64,000 nucleotides of DNA from Linanthus parryae (Eukaryota > Streptophyta > Magnoliopsida > Ericales > Polemoniaceae), in NCBI GenBank assembly GCA_023055425.1, contig JALGPY010000002.1:140489927-140553926 (forward strand), in the 5' to 3' direction. Shown one piece after another: positions 12,801 through 24,480 of the stretch (position 1 is its first letter; each line of letters begins with the position of its first letter). A model generated the notes under the pieces. The model had not been told where the DNA came from. It worked only from the letters and a program-made list of their open reading frames with translations, and ran no database searches. Made by a program: the position numbers and the translations under genes.

Positions 12801-13631
12801 CATGTTTTTGCTGCCACTCCGTGAGATCTTGTCGAACATTCAAGACTGTTTCCACATCAGAGGTTGGCGTATCATCTACACATCAAATGAAATTAAACAA
12901 CATCATTTCCACATCCGGAAACTGACTTACCGAAACATATATTCATTGAAGCAATACAATCTTTCCTCTGAGGGCAAGTGTGCAACAATGTTATCAAGTA
13001 TCAACAGAAACATAAACAATAGTCAGATCTATTAACAAACAATTAAGTTAAAAGTACTAATTACAGAGCAATAGCAGATGAATTGAAGCACTAAATGCCC
13101 TAAGTTCTAAACAATCTTCATTTTGATCTGGGTTTGGAACAATTTCGTAAATTACTCTGTCACAGCTCACGAGTGCTGGTATTTCACCTCATCAATGGAA
13201 TATCAAAGATCAATTGCGCTAATAATACTTTATATCAGTATGCACATGAGCAACACAAACACAATGCAATTACCTTGAGCGGGAAAATTCTGGAATGTAC
13301 TTAGGGTTAGTCCACCAGCGAACTCCCTCAGATCGTCTGTGATGCCGAACTTCTCCAGCTCAGCCGGCGACTGTGAATCTGAATCAATAGAGCTACTAAT
13401 CAGAGATAGCGACGACGGGATCTGATCGGCGAGAGACTTGATGCTCTCGTCAGCCTGCTTGAGCGCAACAGCCCTAATTTCATCAGCCCTCTTCGACGCC
13501 TCAGCGGCAAATTCCTTCGATCTCTTGGCGGTCTCCGAGACGATGTCGGCGATCTTCGCCGGGGAAGTCAGGTTCTGCGTCCGCTTCGCTGCTTCTTCTG
13601 CGAAGCTCTTCGCTCTCTGCCAGATATCCAT
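9895..13631 (-). CDS. BSD-domain protein, 6 exons, 281 aa
   Basis: Exons (minus strand): 13631-13274, 12875-12775, 12427-12330, 12204-11993, 10076-10027, 9921-9895. Every junction has GT-AG ends and the phases add up to 282 codons ending in TAG. The start is MDIWQRAKSF at 13631, giving an Ala/Lys/Glu-rich helical N-terminus, then ELEKFGITDDLREF (about residues 90-105). The BSD domain spans roughly residues 95-180 and contains the diagnostic Phe-Trp pair of GRFWRIYF at residues 172-173. A coiled, charged stretch follows, then a Ser/Thr-rich region, and the protein ends in the acidic DGDDDAFDDDFDKIGSS and DVEDEHQL. BSD domains occur in TFIIH p62/Tfb1, synapse-associated and DOS2-like proteins; the function of this plant subgroup is poorly known. 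Intron 5 is about 1.9 kb because of a hAT insertion. No defect is visible. Confidence 0.9.
10254..11270. mobile_element. Non-autonomous hAT element in BSD intron 5 (1,017 bp)
   Basis: A perfect 8-bp duplication TTCCTTAC lies at 10246-10253 and 11271-11278. The right end, read inward, is CAGTGGCGGACGCAAGATTT, a common plant hAT terminus. The left end should mirror it but is replaced by C followed by a run of about 13 G and CTAGCCCGTGGCCCC. No transposase frame is present. A 97-bp-period duplication lies inside. Confidence 0.8.
10482..10675. repeat. 97-bp-period tandem duplication inside the hAT element
   Basis: The unit beginning AAATAAATGAAATAAAG occurs at 10482 and again at 10579, with only a few differences over about 90 bases. 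Confidence 0.9.
11279..11992. other. Remainder of BSD intron 5
   Basis: Intronic sequence between the hAT element and exon 4. No gene or repeat structure was recognised. Confidence 0.6.
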
Positions 13632-13903
13632 GGTCGTCGTCGTCGTTTCTTTGCTCGATTCTGAGCCAACGGAACAGCAAAATGTGAGTGAAGTAGAGTG
13701 TTGATGTGGTAACACGAGTCAAAGGCGTGAAGACTTCGATGAGAGAGAAAATGACGAGTAACGGCTGTGTCAAAGCGTCAAAGACGACGAATTGGCCCTT
13801 AGATCTGAAGTTAGTCGTGCTGCCAACGGTACAGATTATAGAGACGAGCCAATAATTGCTTTCAGGTGGACCAGCACGGTAGAGAGACAATCAGACAAAA
13901 GAA
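13632..13903 (-). promoter_or_regulatory. Probable 5' UTR and promoter region of the BSD gene
   Basis: This is the sequence just upstream of the BSD start codon on the minus strand, ending at a transposon edge at 13904. No convincing TATA box was seen, and the assignment is by position only. Confidence 0.35.
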
Positions 13904-14033
13904 GAGTAAAAGTCAATTTCACCCCTCCGTTTTGATAAAAGGACATTTTTACCCCTTTCGGATTGGAAAAAGACACTTTCACTACTTTAGTGTGCCAAAT
14001 GCCAAGACACTCACACCCCCTGATGGTAGTATT

Positions 14034-14646
14034 TAGGACTGCAACTCGGGCTGGTTGGACGGGTTCGCACCCTTGTCCAAGCCCGAGCCCGAGTTCTATC
14101 GAGGCTGCACAAGCCCAGCCCAGCCCGAATTTACAGCCCGTCCGAGCTCAAATTCATTTAAATCAATTCGGGTTCGGACTGAATTCGAGATAGGACATTA
14201 AACTTAATGCATTTTTTAAAACACAAGAAAATTATATTTTTTTATGAAAAAATTAAATAAACTAGTTCAAGAACAAAATAATGATTGAAAACATCCGTAA
14301 TAATCAATGAAAAGTAGCATATTCATGTAGATATGCTACATCATTTTACCAAAATATAATATTTAGAGGCAGTGATCATACAAATCGGGCAATTCGGGTT
14401 AGCTCATGTAGATATGCTACATAATTTTATCAAAATATAATATCTAGAGGTAGTGATCATACAAACCGGACAATTCAGGTTAGCCCGTTGTTTAATATTT
14501 GTGCACAAGCCCAACCCTAATTGCAATTCGGGCTGATAATTTATGTTCAAGTCCGTCCAAATTACTAAAGCTATGTATACGGGCCCTATTTTAATTCGGG
14601 CTGGGCTCGGGTTGGTCGGGTTCAACCCGCCCAAGTTGCACCCCTC
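14034..14646. mobile_element. Nested hAT-type element, 613 bp
   Basis: Ends TAGGACTGCAACTCGGGC (left) and GAGGGGTGCAACTTGGGC (right, other strand) are inverted copies rich in GGGC, GGGTT and CCCG motifs. The flanking TAGTATT (14027-14033 and 14647-14653) is a 7-8 bp duplication, as hAT elements make. No coding frame is supported. Confidence 0.7.
14323..14485. repeat. 81-bp tandem duplication
   Basis: TCATGTAGATATGCTACAT starts at 14323 and recurs, nearly unchanged, at 14404 (period 81) inside the nested hAT element. Each unit carries its own small palindrome (GTAGATATGCTAC). Confidence 0.85.
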
Positions 14647-14882
14647 TAGTATTCCATACTAAAGAGGAAACATTTGTACCAACAACTAGTATCACTGACA
14701 GCCCCATCCTAGACTGACGGCAGCCTGGGATGAAAGTATCTTTGCATCAAATGTGAAGGGGTGAAAACGTCTTTTACCCTTCAAAGAATGGGTGGCTATT
14801 GTGTAAATTTCTCACGCCCTAGTTTAGGAGTGTTTTAGTTGGGTATAGAGTAGTGTGAGAAAGCAGTCGAGAACATTTAAGA

Positions 14883-15176
14883 GAACTTTTGACAGAAAAC
14901 CCATGCAGCAACGTCTCGCAGACACTTAGCAACCACTATTGATTTGGTCAGAAAATCCCCCGACAGTTTCACTTTTACCGACATCGCTAACTATTTTACT
15001 AAAACTGCTGGTAGCTACTTGTCGGTTAAAGTGAAAGTGCACGTGATTTCTTTTAAAAAATGGTGCGCGATGTCGGTAAAAGTGAAACTGCATGTTTTTT
15101 TCTTGACAAAATCAATATTATTGGTAGCTAAGTGTCAGCAACACGATACTGCAAGGAGGTTTTCTATCAGCAGCTC
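14883..15176. mobile_element. Mutator-type MITE, 294 bp
   Basis: The left end GAACTTTTGACAGAAAAC matches the complete copy at 50737-50920. The right end is a diverged inverted version. Flanking 9-mers CATTTAAGA (14874-14882) and TATTTAAGA (15177-15185) match at 8 of 9 positions, the 9-bp size expected for Mutator-like elements. Internal segments repeat GTCGGTAAAAGTGAAA-like units in both directions. No real coding frame is present. Confidence 0.75.
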
Positions 15177-15619
15177 TATTTAAGAATGGGTAAAAGACAA
15201 AATCCACCATCCTTAGATAGGTTATATACAAAAACAACCTTATTGTTCGGGGATATATAAAAACCACCCTTGTAAGTTAACGGTGACTAACGGCAACTAA
15301 CTGAGGTGTGAAAAGACAAAATACCCTACGAATCAAAACAAATTACACCACATAAATACCAATAATTCTCTCTCTCTCATCTCATTTCAAAAAACCCTAA
15401 ATCTCAGATTCGCAGAAAGAAAGAGAGATAAAGAGAGAGACGCCAAAGAGGAAAGGAACCGGAGGAGGCACCGTCGTCGTCTCCGGAGCTCCGTGGTTGT
15501 CTCTGGTGCAAGGATATCGTGCCTCCTTCTATATCGCGCTTTGTCTTTGTCTCTCTCTGTGTTCAGATTCGAACGATGGAATGGAGTTGACGGTGGTTTT
15601 GGCAGATTGAGGGACGGAG

Positions 15620-16149
15620 ATGACAAGGATACCGGCGGTGGTTGTGGATCTCATCCTAGAAGATCAAATTATGGACCGCCATTTTCTCTTTATACAAGGA
15701 TCGATGTCTAATCCGGTCGACATCGGTACTGAGATGCGTTACGGAAGCGGCTTGTCATCACAGGTGGGCGGCGAAGAAGAAGGGTTGTTTAAGAACCATC
15801 TCCGTTTTTCTAATCCAGTGTCTCCGGCGGTGGACAACGGCAGCGGAGAGGTTTTGAAGTGCTCGTCCTTCCAGATAAGACAAAGCATGCTGATGAACAA
15901 TACCAAATCACGTTTGAGTGACCGGCCCGACCCGGACCCGAGGATCGTCAAAGCCTCCGGCCAATTGAAATAAGGGTTGATCAAGGGTTGCTGAGCCTTC
16001 TGTTGAGCAAATCACCAGATGAGGAAGAAGACGACCCGTTTCGAATCGAAGACATCCCGGAGGGTTTGAAGAAGAATAATCTGAACATACTCAATTTTCT
16101 CCAATGGGTAAGTCTAATAATCATTTTCACATCTTTGATATGTACCCTT
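15620..16149 (+). pseudogene. Captured 5' fragment of an MSL (MscS-like) channel gene
   Basis: The frame from 15620 and a second frame from 15988 resemble the N-terminal cytoplasmic part and first membrane segment of plant MSL4-MSL10-type mechanosensitive channels. Clues are SSFQIRQSMLMNNTKSRL, the acidic SKSPDEEEDDPF and the hydrophobic LQWVSLIIIFTSLICTL. The sequence then runs into GTATGG, a plausible exon-1 donor at 16150, so part of intron 1 seems to be captured too. A TAA at 15971 and a frame change separate the two pieces. MSL channels relieve membrane tension by letting ions through; without the MscS pore domain this fragment cannot do so. The first 60 bases of the frame may be element sequence. 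Confidence 0.75.
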
Positions 16150-16266
16150 GTATGGTGGTTCTCCCTGGTTCCTTTTTAAACAAAGTTCGTATGGTGGTTC
16201 TTCCTGGTGGGGTTTCAGTAGTGGTGGTGGTGGTGGCAGTGGTGAATTTTGTTTTCTAGGGTTTGA

Positions 16267-16386
<120 letters not shown>

Positions 16387-16726
16387 TCCGGCAGATTTGG
16401 TGGTGGTTAGTTTGAAGATTTGGTGGTGGTTTGTTTGATTTGTGGTGGTGCTGGTGGGGTTTTGGCGGAGGTGGTGGCGGTGGCGGAGGTGGTGGCCAAG
16501 AACACCTAGAACAAGAAAAAATAAACCCAAAAATACAAATAAGGGAAAAATTGTCATAAAAAAGGTCAGATTGCACCCCCTCTCAAATGACATTAACAGA
16601 AGGGTGGTATTTGTCCAACGTCCGTCTCTGACAGGGGTGGTTTTTGTATATCCCCGAACAATGAGATTTTTTTTGTATATAACCCATATAAGGAGGGTGC
16701 ATTTTGTCTTTTATCCTTTAAGAATT

Positions 16727-17036
16727 GGGTACAAGATACTTTCATAACCCCCTCGAGTTTAATAAAAGACTTCTCAAACCTTGTTATTTGGGAAATGACA
16801 CTTTTCACTCATTCATCACACCAAATTTCAAGACATATACACTCCTTAATTGCAACGTTGTTCGTCCGGGGGAGGTCCGACACTAATATTGGTTTTTTCG
16901 GACAATTTTTTCCTCTTAAGTATAAAATGACACAATGTAAGTGTCCATGAGTTTGGCACAATGAAGGGGTGAAAGTATCATTTCCCAAACTCAAAGGGGT
17001 GAAAGTTTCTTTGTGTGAAAGCTGAGAGGGTAAAAG
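16727..17036. mobile_element. Second copy of the ACTTTCACCCC TIR family
   Basis: Inverted segments such as TTTGGGAAATGACACTTTTC near 16787 and, on the other strand, TTTGGGAAATGATACTTTC near 16985 define a copy related to 13904-14779 and 41917-42195. Exact ends are uncertain because it abuts the Pack-MULE duplication on the left and a hAT-like end on the right. Confidence 0.5.
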
Positions 17037-17300
17037 TAGGCTGTAAACGAGTCGAGCCGAATCGAATATCTCTTGCTTGGGTTTGGCTAATGTAACTTGA
17101 CGACTACACAAGTCGAACACGGACTCGAGTCGAGCAAAAAAATCATGTTTGAGTTCGACTCGTTTAGGCTCAAGTTGTACGTTGTTCGGCTCGTGTGGCT
17201 CGTTTAACTAGCTCGTTTAAGGTTCGGATTTTTCGGTGAACTTGTACATCTCTCGAACAAATATGATATGTGTTAAAATATCACGTTGCTATAGCCTCAG

Positions 17301-17358
17301 TTTTTTTTTTGTCGTCAACGGGGTTTGAATCTGGGACCTCATGCAGGGGCATCCAATG
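17301..17358 (-). repeat. Truncated tRNA-derived SINE 3' part
   Basis: On the minus strand a B-box-like AGATTCAAACCCC is followed by GTTGACGAC and a run of 10 A. The segment is nearly the same as the corresponding part of the SINE at 50577-50676, but the A-box region is missing. Confidence 0.6.
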
Positions 17359-17672
17359 TTATAACCTGAGATGAAATGTGTAAAGAAAAGAAAATAACAT
17401 CAAATATATCGATATAGAGCTATGCCTTATCTGTGTTTATATGATAGACTCAATGAATCTAATTAATGTAAAGTAAATAATAAAGTGTTAAGTAAATATT
17501 TATGGTAGGATAAATTATAGGATTTTTATTTTCAATCCTAATTAAGATGTCATCTAATATTTAAAAGAGATTCTGCACTTTCTATACAAAAAAGATTCTA
17601 CACTAATTACGCGTGATTTTAGGAAATTGGTCATATAGAAGAAGAAAAAAAAATCTTCTAACTACATATACA

Positions 17673-19742
17673 TCTCTATATACTATTTGAGAATGTCCTC
17701 TCAAACTTTGCATGAGGAAATGCCACGTGGAAAATAAAATTAATTAATTAATGTAAAAATATTGTTTCAAAATTTAAATTTAAATTACATCTTTCTTCTC
17801 AAGAAAGAATAATTTAAATTACATCTTCAGAGTTTGAACTGAAAACGAAAATTTGGCGCCTTTAAATTTATAATCTGCAGAACTTGAACTTAAATGAAAA
17901 AAAATGGCGCCGATGTGTAAATTTAATTCAGCACATTTAATGTTTATTGGCAAGGAAAGTAGAAGATGTTAGTTGACAAAAATTATTAGTCCGTAAGGAA
18001 ACTTCCAAATATGCTGAAGGAGGTCATAATTTTAGTTGACGAAATTATGATTGAATTCCGTAAATTTCTGTCTCCGAAATGGGCTGTGAAATTTCAAAAT
18101 ACACGTGAATTTGAAGGGAAGAATCATGCAATATAAAATGACCTCCATATATGGCATTCATTGTGACGTTACCAAAGAGGTACCAACATGAATATTTTGT
18201 TTTGATTAACATATACGTTAAAGATATGTCAATTTATTAGATAGGTAAGCACATCCTCAATTATAGTAATTAAAATTATTGATATTTCAAAGATTACAAT
18301 ATAAAATAGAAACGTCTGATTTCCTATGTATACTTTTCAAAAGTTTCCTAAATCTATATTACATGTTTTTTAGTACGGTTGACATGTTTAGCCATATTTC
18401 AGTTTAGTATTTTAAAGAAAAGTCAATAAGAATAATTGAATAAAAATTCCTCCTTTGATTACAATAGGTTTCCACTTATCAGTTTTGCCTATAAATACAA
18501 TAATCGTACATCTTCTAAATATTCATCCAACGCACAACACATATTGATTTTTTCATAATAATATTGATTTATTTTTGTTGTATACAATATTGATCTCTCT
18601 TGGATTTATAGGTGTTACTCTGCAAATATGAAATCAACCCCAACATTGATACTCGAGTGAGTTTTCGTTTTTCACTTTTTCTTATTTTTTTTCTTCCTTA
18701 TTTTCTTCTTCTATTCCTATGCTGATGAATGTCAATTTCTTAAGTCTACACAATACATAGTGATTATTTTCCACTATTCAGTGCTTCAAAGCGTAAAATT
18801 CTGCCACGAATGCAGGTTAGTTTATCTTTTTCTTCTCCTAGCGGTTCTTTCATTTATTATTTCTTTAACTGACAATTGTTTTAAGTTTCAGAAGACGCAA
18901 AGTCGAAACAGGTTCTCGCAATCCCTAATGTTAAAAGAATTACAATAAATTGTGGAGAATGATATTTGACTAATGCCTCGAGTGAAAAAAGACATTGGAA
19001 CAAGAAATTTTCTACTGATATCTTCAAGAAAAGTCTTTGGTTTGAATTTTTCAGGACACAATGTTTGAAGAATTACAAAAACTGAGTAGAATGATGTTTG
19101 ATACATCTGTAGACACGAGAATTGCTCTATAATATCATAGGAAAACCTATGTGTAGATACGAGAATTCCTCTATAATCTCATAAGAAAACCTGTGTTAGA
19201 AATATGTATTTTATTGTACTGATGTACTGTTGTATTGATGAATATATGTCTTATGTATGTCTTAGCCCAATTGTACAACAGATGTGCAAACTAATCGATA
19301 TAAATAACGTTATTATTTTCATCAAAGTTGTTTTTTCATTTGACTTAATTTTCTTTGTTAAGTCAAAAGCAAATTGATGATTATTTTTTGGGTCAATTAA
19401 ACATGACCTACTTTCTAGTTTGGGGTAAATTTTCTGTTAAAAATTAAACTTCGTTAGGGTAAAACTATCCATACTATAAAAATGAATTAACTAAAACAGA
19501 AAAGAATAAAAAAAATAACAAGTTTCACAAAAAAGCTAAAAAATCAAAAACGAAAGAAAATAAAACACAACGGAAAACGAAAAAGAAGAAGATGAAAGAA
19601 GCGAAGCCAACTCCCAGGATCTCTCTCTCTCTCTCATTTAAGACAAGGGTATAAAATATTCTATTTAATCACGTCTCATAATCCACTGCCTCTTCTACCA
19701 ATTGAGTTCATGTTTCCGTGCATCGCACGGGTTGAAAGCTAG
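17673..19742 (+). mobile_element. Non-autonomous Helitron (2,070 bp)
   Basis: It starts TCTCTATATACTATTTGAGA directly after an A (17672), and ends with a hairpin (CCGTGCATCGCACGG, 19716-19730), GTTGAAAG and CTAG before a T (19743). This is the Helitron pattern of 5'-TC, 3' hairpin, CTRR and insertion between A and T. No Rep/helicase frame is present, so it depends on an autonomous partner. A TATA-like TATAAATA occurs at 18490-18497, and nearby ATGs open only short frames. Confidence 0.85.
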
Positions 19743-19944
19743 TATATACTAATATAACTTGTTCACGGACACTAACGAACAAGCCTCTTTTTCGGCTCGT
19801 GTTCGGCTCGTTTAGAAAAAGAAGACAATTTTCATGTTTAAGTTTATTTGATTATTACGTAGAATTAAACACAAACGAGATTTTACCAAATCAAACGCGA
19901 GTCGTTCGCGAATGGCTTGGTTCGTTTACAGCCCTAAGTAAAAT

Positions 19945-20305
19945 AAGGTTTGAATCTTGTAGGCCAACATAAACTCATGGAGGGTCGATAGACTCAAAAT
20001 ATAACCCGTGACTCGTACATGGCAACAATTAACATAAAAATATTATTTGTGTGCGTAGATCAGACATTCCACCCGTAGAAAACACAAATTGTGCCTAGTG
20101 ATGATCAAATATTTTATTTCTACTCAATATGTACGAAATTGAGATTTTATTGAGAAATTTCAACGGCATCATTTGTAAAAAACAAAAAAATGGCTATGAG
20201 ATACCTCTAAGAAAAGAATTCGCTTGTTAGCTTGCCCTCATTTGTGTAATCAAACATAGAGATGAGGTTTAGGTTTCAAAGACCCTTATTCCTTCAGTCA
20301 TGCAC
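19945..20305. other. Spacer; nothing recognised
   Basis: AT-rich sequence between the hAT-like element and the LINE relic. Confidence 0.5.
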
Positions 20306-20726
20306 TTTTAGCAAAATTTAGTTGGAAAATTATTGCTCAACCGCATTCTTTGTTCTCTCATTACTTCACTTTTGAATATTGTAAAAGAAGATCTTTCTTG
20401 GCGCACACTCCTCTTGTTTCTTCGCCTGGCGATTGGAAAACCATCTGCAATGGAAGAGAAGTTGTAAATTTAGGAATGAAATGGAAGATTGCAAACGGTG
20501 AGTAAATATGGATTCGAACCTCCGGCGTGGTGGATGATGTTCCAGAGTCTTCTATTGTTCATGAATTGAATTTTAGCAACAGTTCTCAACTGATAAGTTT
20601 GGTCAAGCATATCCTTTCTCAAGAAACACGGACCTGTAATCTTGAGTTGATTGGATTTTTGTTTCCCCGCTGGCTCCTGCAGTAGATTGAGAAAGTGATT
20701 ATTGATCCAAACTAGTATGAAGATCA
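20306..20726 (+). pseudogene. LINE ORF2 relic (region after the reverse transcriptase), left part
   Basis: Reading through stops, the plus strand shows the plant LINE region between reverse transcriptase and zf-RVT: AKFSWKIIAQPHSLFS, then SFLAHTPL, a Gly-Asp-Trp-Lys motif, GREVVNLGMKWKIANG, and the end of a SKLV-type stretch. Plant LINE proteins carry the matching pattern of an AK..WR.....SL..R block followed by S.TW..I..GR..L..G..W.IGNG. The relic is cut at 20726 by LTR element A and resumes at 32242. Confidence 0.6.
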
Positions 20727-21210
20727 TGATGGGTTTGTCTCGAATTCCGCAAGACGAATCGGTGTACCCGATGCGTCTGATTTCTCCTCTGAGGAGGTGA
20801 TATCTGAGGAGGTGATAGCTAGGACTTGTAGGGGTTTTTCACTTCCTCTATATTAGTATAAATAGAGGTGCTAGCTATTGTTTCTAATTGAGTGAGAGAG
20901 TAGAGTAAAATAGAGAATTGGCGAGAGATATCATTGAGCGGATGTGTGAGAAGTTAGGGTTTCATAGATGTAGTCTATGAGGATGAGAGTACCACGTCGA
21001 CGTGGTCCGCAGATTGAGTTGTTTCTCCCCTACCATGTATTCCATCATTGACATAGTGAAATTCTCATCCTCCCGTGGATGTAGGCGGTTTGGCCGAACC
21101 ATGTTAAATCTTTGTGTGTCATTTTTCTTCCCTATATTGCGTGTGTGATCGTGTGACGTATTTCTTCTTCTGTTGCGGTGGGAATTCGGGTCGACAAATA
21201 ATTCTCAATA
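20727..21210 (+). repeat. 5' LTR of element A
   Basis: It starts TGATGGGTTTGTCTCGAATT and ends ATAATTCTCAATA (canonical CA lost). A TATA-like TATAAATA lies at 20857-20864. It contains two GAGGAGGTGAT repeats near 20792 and 20808. Confidence 0.85.
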
Positions 21211-21212
21211 AG

Positions 21213-21230
21213 TGGTATGAGAGCCAGGTT
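21213..21230 (+). promoter_or_regulatory. Primer-binding site of element A
   Basis: TGGTATGAGAGCCAGG, two bases after the LTR, matches the usual initiator-Met tRNA site TGGTATCAGAGC with one change. Confidence 0.8.
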
Positions 21231-22765
21231 CACGATCCGGATGGAGCGCGCGAAGAGAAAAGGACGAAGAAAAATCAAAGAAAAGAGTTGAAACTTTTTT
21301 TTGGTAGCATTTGTTTCCCGGATGAAGGCAAAAGTTGAGGTCGGCTTGTTTCATCTTTGTGTGTCTGAAAAGAGAAAGCAACATGTTTGTTCTCAACTTT
21401 TATTTTGACTGCTTGGTGGGTGGAGCTTGGGAAAGTCAGCTTGTGTGGGTGCAATATGTCAAAGATTTTAAAGTTTTAAGTGATTATGGAGAAACGTTGA
21501 CCTTGTTTTGGAAGGCCTAGTGCACATATGTGGTGCTGCTGATGGTTAGGCAAAGCATCACAAGTGTTTAATGGGTGTCGCGCATGTAGGTATGGTGCTC
21601 AAGTGCGGCCGAGAAGCGATCGCGTGGTCCAAATTATTTTGGGTGTTCTGAGCTACATAAGTCCGTTTGGGCTCGAACAAGAGTGTAAACCTAGGTTTTT
21701 GGACGCTCCCGACGCGATGGCGAGGTTAGATTCTGAAAATTATTGCTGGATTTTTCATATTGCTGACTGGGCAGCGTATCGACATGAATCGACGGTCCAG
21801 CCTTGTTCGGGTGGTTACGACATGCCTGTAGATCAGATTGGGATGAGTCATGAGTCTAACCCTATGTTTTTTGACGTTGCGGATTCATCGGTACGGTCAG
21901 AATATTGAGATTCTAAGTGGATTGATAGGATCGGCATCAATTGATATTGATATGGAGATCGAAGACGACGGGATGCGATCAGGGTCAATCCAGTTAAAGT
22001 CCAATCTGGTGGGGTCAATTAGAGGCATTTTTCCTAATTGAACGTTCGATTGGTAACCTATGAAGGCTTGGTTGTGTGTTAACAGTTGGAGCTGCTGTCC
22101 AACATAGGCAATATGCATAGGCTTTGTGTGGTTGTGACCACAAGACACAAGAGTTGTAGAAGAGTCTGGTCAGAGACTTGGGAAACTATTGCAAGGAAAT
22201 TCATAAGAAGCTCCAGGGAAGAGATCCAGGCGATGGACGCAGTAGATGAGGTCATGGCAGATTTGGCGTCTTGATATCTCTGTGTGTGGTTCGTGACGAT
22301 AACTCTTGAGCAGCTCGAGGCAAGAAGAGAGGTTAGTCTTGACGGGTTCGCAAAGCGGTTGCTTTGCAAGACTCATTGGTGAAGGCGTAGGATCGAATAG
22401 GAGAAGCAAAAACTCAAGAGAAGCACTCATGGCTGGAGTGGAGAAACATGTGGTTGACGTGAGAGGACGCTGAAGTATGGAAAGCAGTTGCAGGTTGTTC
22501 GAGAAGGTGCTCAAGTGAATAGAACGGTGATGAAGAAAACTACTGGAATAGTGAGTCTCGTTTTCACTTGACCTGGTTGGTGGTGATATCTCAAGTGATG
22601 AGCTAGCTGGTGGAGATATGAAGCCCAACTACTCCCCAAAGTAGCAGACTTTAGGATGCACCCATGTGGAGGTGCGAGGCGATACCCTAGGAGGGGGTTC
22701 AGAGCATCTTGGTAGAGATGCGATGGCGGTCCATGCAGGTGGAACATGACGGATGCGGCGGAATT
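21231..22765. other. Internal region of element A; no recognised coding sequence
   Basis: Frames here, the longest being 114 codons at 21564-21908 (+) and 152 at 22170-22628 (-), show no retroelement motifs. This is the noncoding body of a non-autonomous LTR element, ending at the GAATT target of element B. Confidence 0.6.
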
Positions 22766-24173
22766 TGTTGGAATTGATACCCTGGAGGCAATCTAATTTT
22801 AGTATGAATTGGCTAGAATAATCATTGTATTATTTATGGAGATATTTAAGATAATGAAGTCCTTAGATTTACAAATCGTGTTGTTTATCTTAAATATCCC
22901 TAGTCAAATATAATGATTAATAGGACGATCATCTATAGACTAGTATGGGGTTGGATTGATATGGAGATATCACGATCCAACACATGGGTATGTATTAGGA
23001 GTAATGACATACTGGATTGACCCAAATCCGAGAAGGCTACATACAAGTTATGTATAGTCACAAGTGCTTCTCGCGGTGATAGGATATTATCATCCTTAGA
23101 CTTGAAGTCACTAGATCCTCCAGTTGTGGAATATTGTGCTTTGACAACGCCAAACGCTACTCCGTAACTGGGTAGTTATAAAAGCGCATGTTGGGCGCAA
23201 TATGAAGCAAGCTTAGAGATGGTGAGTGATGTAGATAGGATTTTTCCCTCCCACATAACGGGAGTAAATATCCGAGGCCACTCGAGGGATGGCGCCTATG
23301 GAATGTCTGGCCAGACTCATATGAATCAACATGGAGATATTGATGTCATATGCATGGATAGGGCTATTCCCAGGATCGAGGAACATGGATTGGATATACG
23401 AGTGTGACTTGTATGTCTCGTGTCCATTCTGTATATAGAGACAAAGGGATGCGATAATAAGATCACAAGGTTTTGTCAAGATGACTATTTCTATTAATTG
23501 GGTGGCATGGATGTGTTGCTAGACACCGCTCAATGTTTGTAAATAGTTACTACCAATTAAGTAGAAACCTATGGGGTCACACGCCATATGAACATTATTG
23601 GACAAGAGACTTAATTAATAAGGATTAATTAAAAGGATCATATTACAACGAGTTGCTAACTTAGTAGGACTAATTAGCAAATAATACTAGTCCATATATG
23701 GATATGATTAGTATTGGGCCCTTTATGGAAACAACTAGGAGTAGTTGGAATATATAAAGGAACTCCTTCCGTCCCTCTCAATACATGTTATTCATAACAC
23801 ATATTGAGAGGAGAGAAAAGAGTTGAGAGCAAGCAAGTAAGAGGGACGAACCCCTTACCCGCCGCCCTAAACCCGTCGGCCACAACAAGGAGGCCGAACC
23901 CTCCTTTGTGACTTTTGTTGCGTGATTTCTTCGTCTCCTTCCTCCGTTCTTGCTAGCACGGGAAGTTTGTGAAGGTCCAATTCTCTATCCTAGGCGTGGA
24001 TCAACAGTAGAGAACGTGACATTATTCGCGTTTGAACTCATCAAAGGAGAACCCAAAGGTAAACACGAATCAATCATTTACTATCATTATGTGTTCTTGA
24101 CTTGTAATACTTGGAGGGATTTGAACGGAATAATTATCTTCTTCCACTGCGATTCCATGTTCAAAACCCTACA
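22766..24173 (+). repeat. 5' LTR of copia element B
   Basis: It starts TGTTGGAATTGATACCCTGG and ends AAAACCCTACA. A TATA box TATATAAA lies at 23751-23758, followed by an ACACATATTGAGAGGAGAG segment, the likely transcript start area. Confidence 0.92.
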
Positions 24174-24174
24174 G

Positions 24175-24190
24175 TGGTATCAGAGCCACA
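24175..24190 (+). promoter_or_regulatory. Primer-binding site of copia element B
   Basis: TGGTATCAGAGCCACA begins one base after the LTR and fits the 3' end of initiator-Met tRNA. Confidence 0.93.
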
Positions 24191-24480
24191 GGTCGTAGAG
24201 CATAACATAGTTTATGTGTTACGATTTTGTTGTTTTGACACTTTAAATTCATGTGTATCGCGTAAAACGACAAATTAAGCATAGTAGATGCAATTGAATG
24301 GAGATTCAACCTAACAAGATCCAATTGCACATTGGATGCAACAAATTAGTGAGTTTTTTGGTTTGCAGATTAGGGTTTGGGCACATGTTTGAAAATAGGG
24401 TTTTTCAACATGGAAACAACTTGGATTGGGCAACAAGGAAGGATTTGTTTTTGGAAAAAACTCCCATAAAGGGTTCGGCC

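Larger units (their letters stand above)
13904..14779. mobile_element. TIR element with GGGTAAAAG ends, host of a nested hAT element
   Basis: The left end GAGTAAAAGTCAATTTCACC is mirrored at the right, which reads GGGTAAAAGACGTTTTCACC on the other strand; the similarity continues for about 50 bp. Flanking 9-mers ACAAAAGAA and TTCAAAGAA agree at 6 of 9 positions, so the target duplication is uncertain. Related copies lie at about 16727-17036 and 41917-42195, all built from units like ACTTTCACCCCTTNAGTTTG. Much of the interior is a second element. Confidence 0.6.
17037..19936. mobile_element. hAT-like element interrupted by a Helitron
   Basis: The left end TAGGCTGTAAACGAGTCGAG is mirrored by the right end, which reads TAGGGCTGTAAACGAACC on the other strand. 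Both sides continue with GGCTCG/CGAACA-rich sequence. Flanking 8-mers GGTAAAAG and AGTAAAAT match at 6 of 8. Without the Helitron the element is about 830 bp. It has no transposase. Confidence 0.6.

Noticed and set aside
23213..23479. 88-codon minus-strand frame preserved in both LTRs of copia B (also 30716-30982)
   Set aside because: Preservation follows from the recent common origin of the two LTRs; no domain or signal supports a gene.
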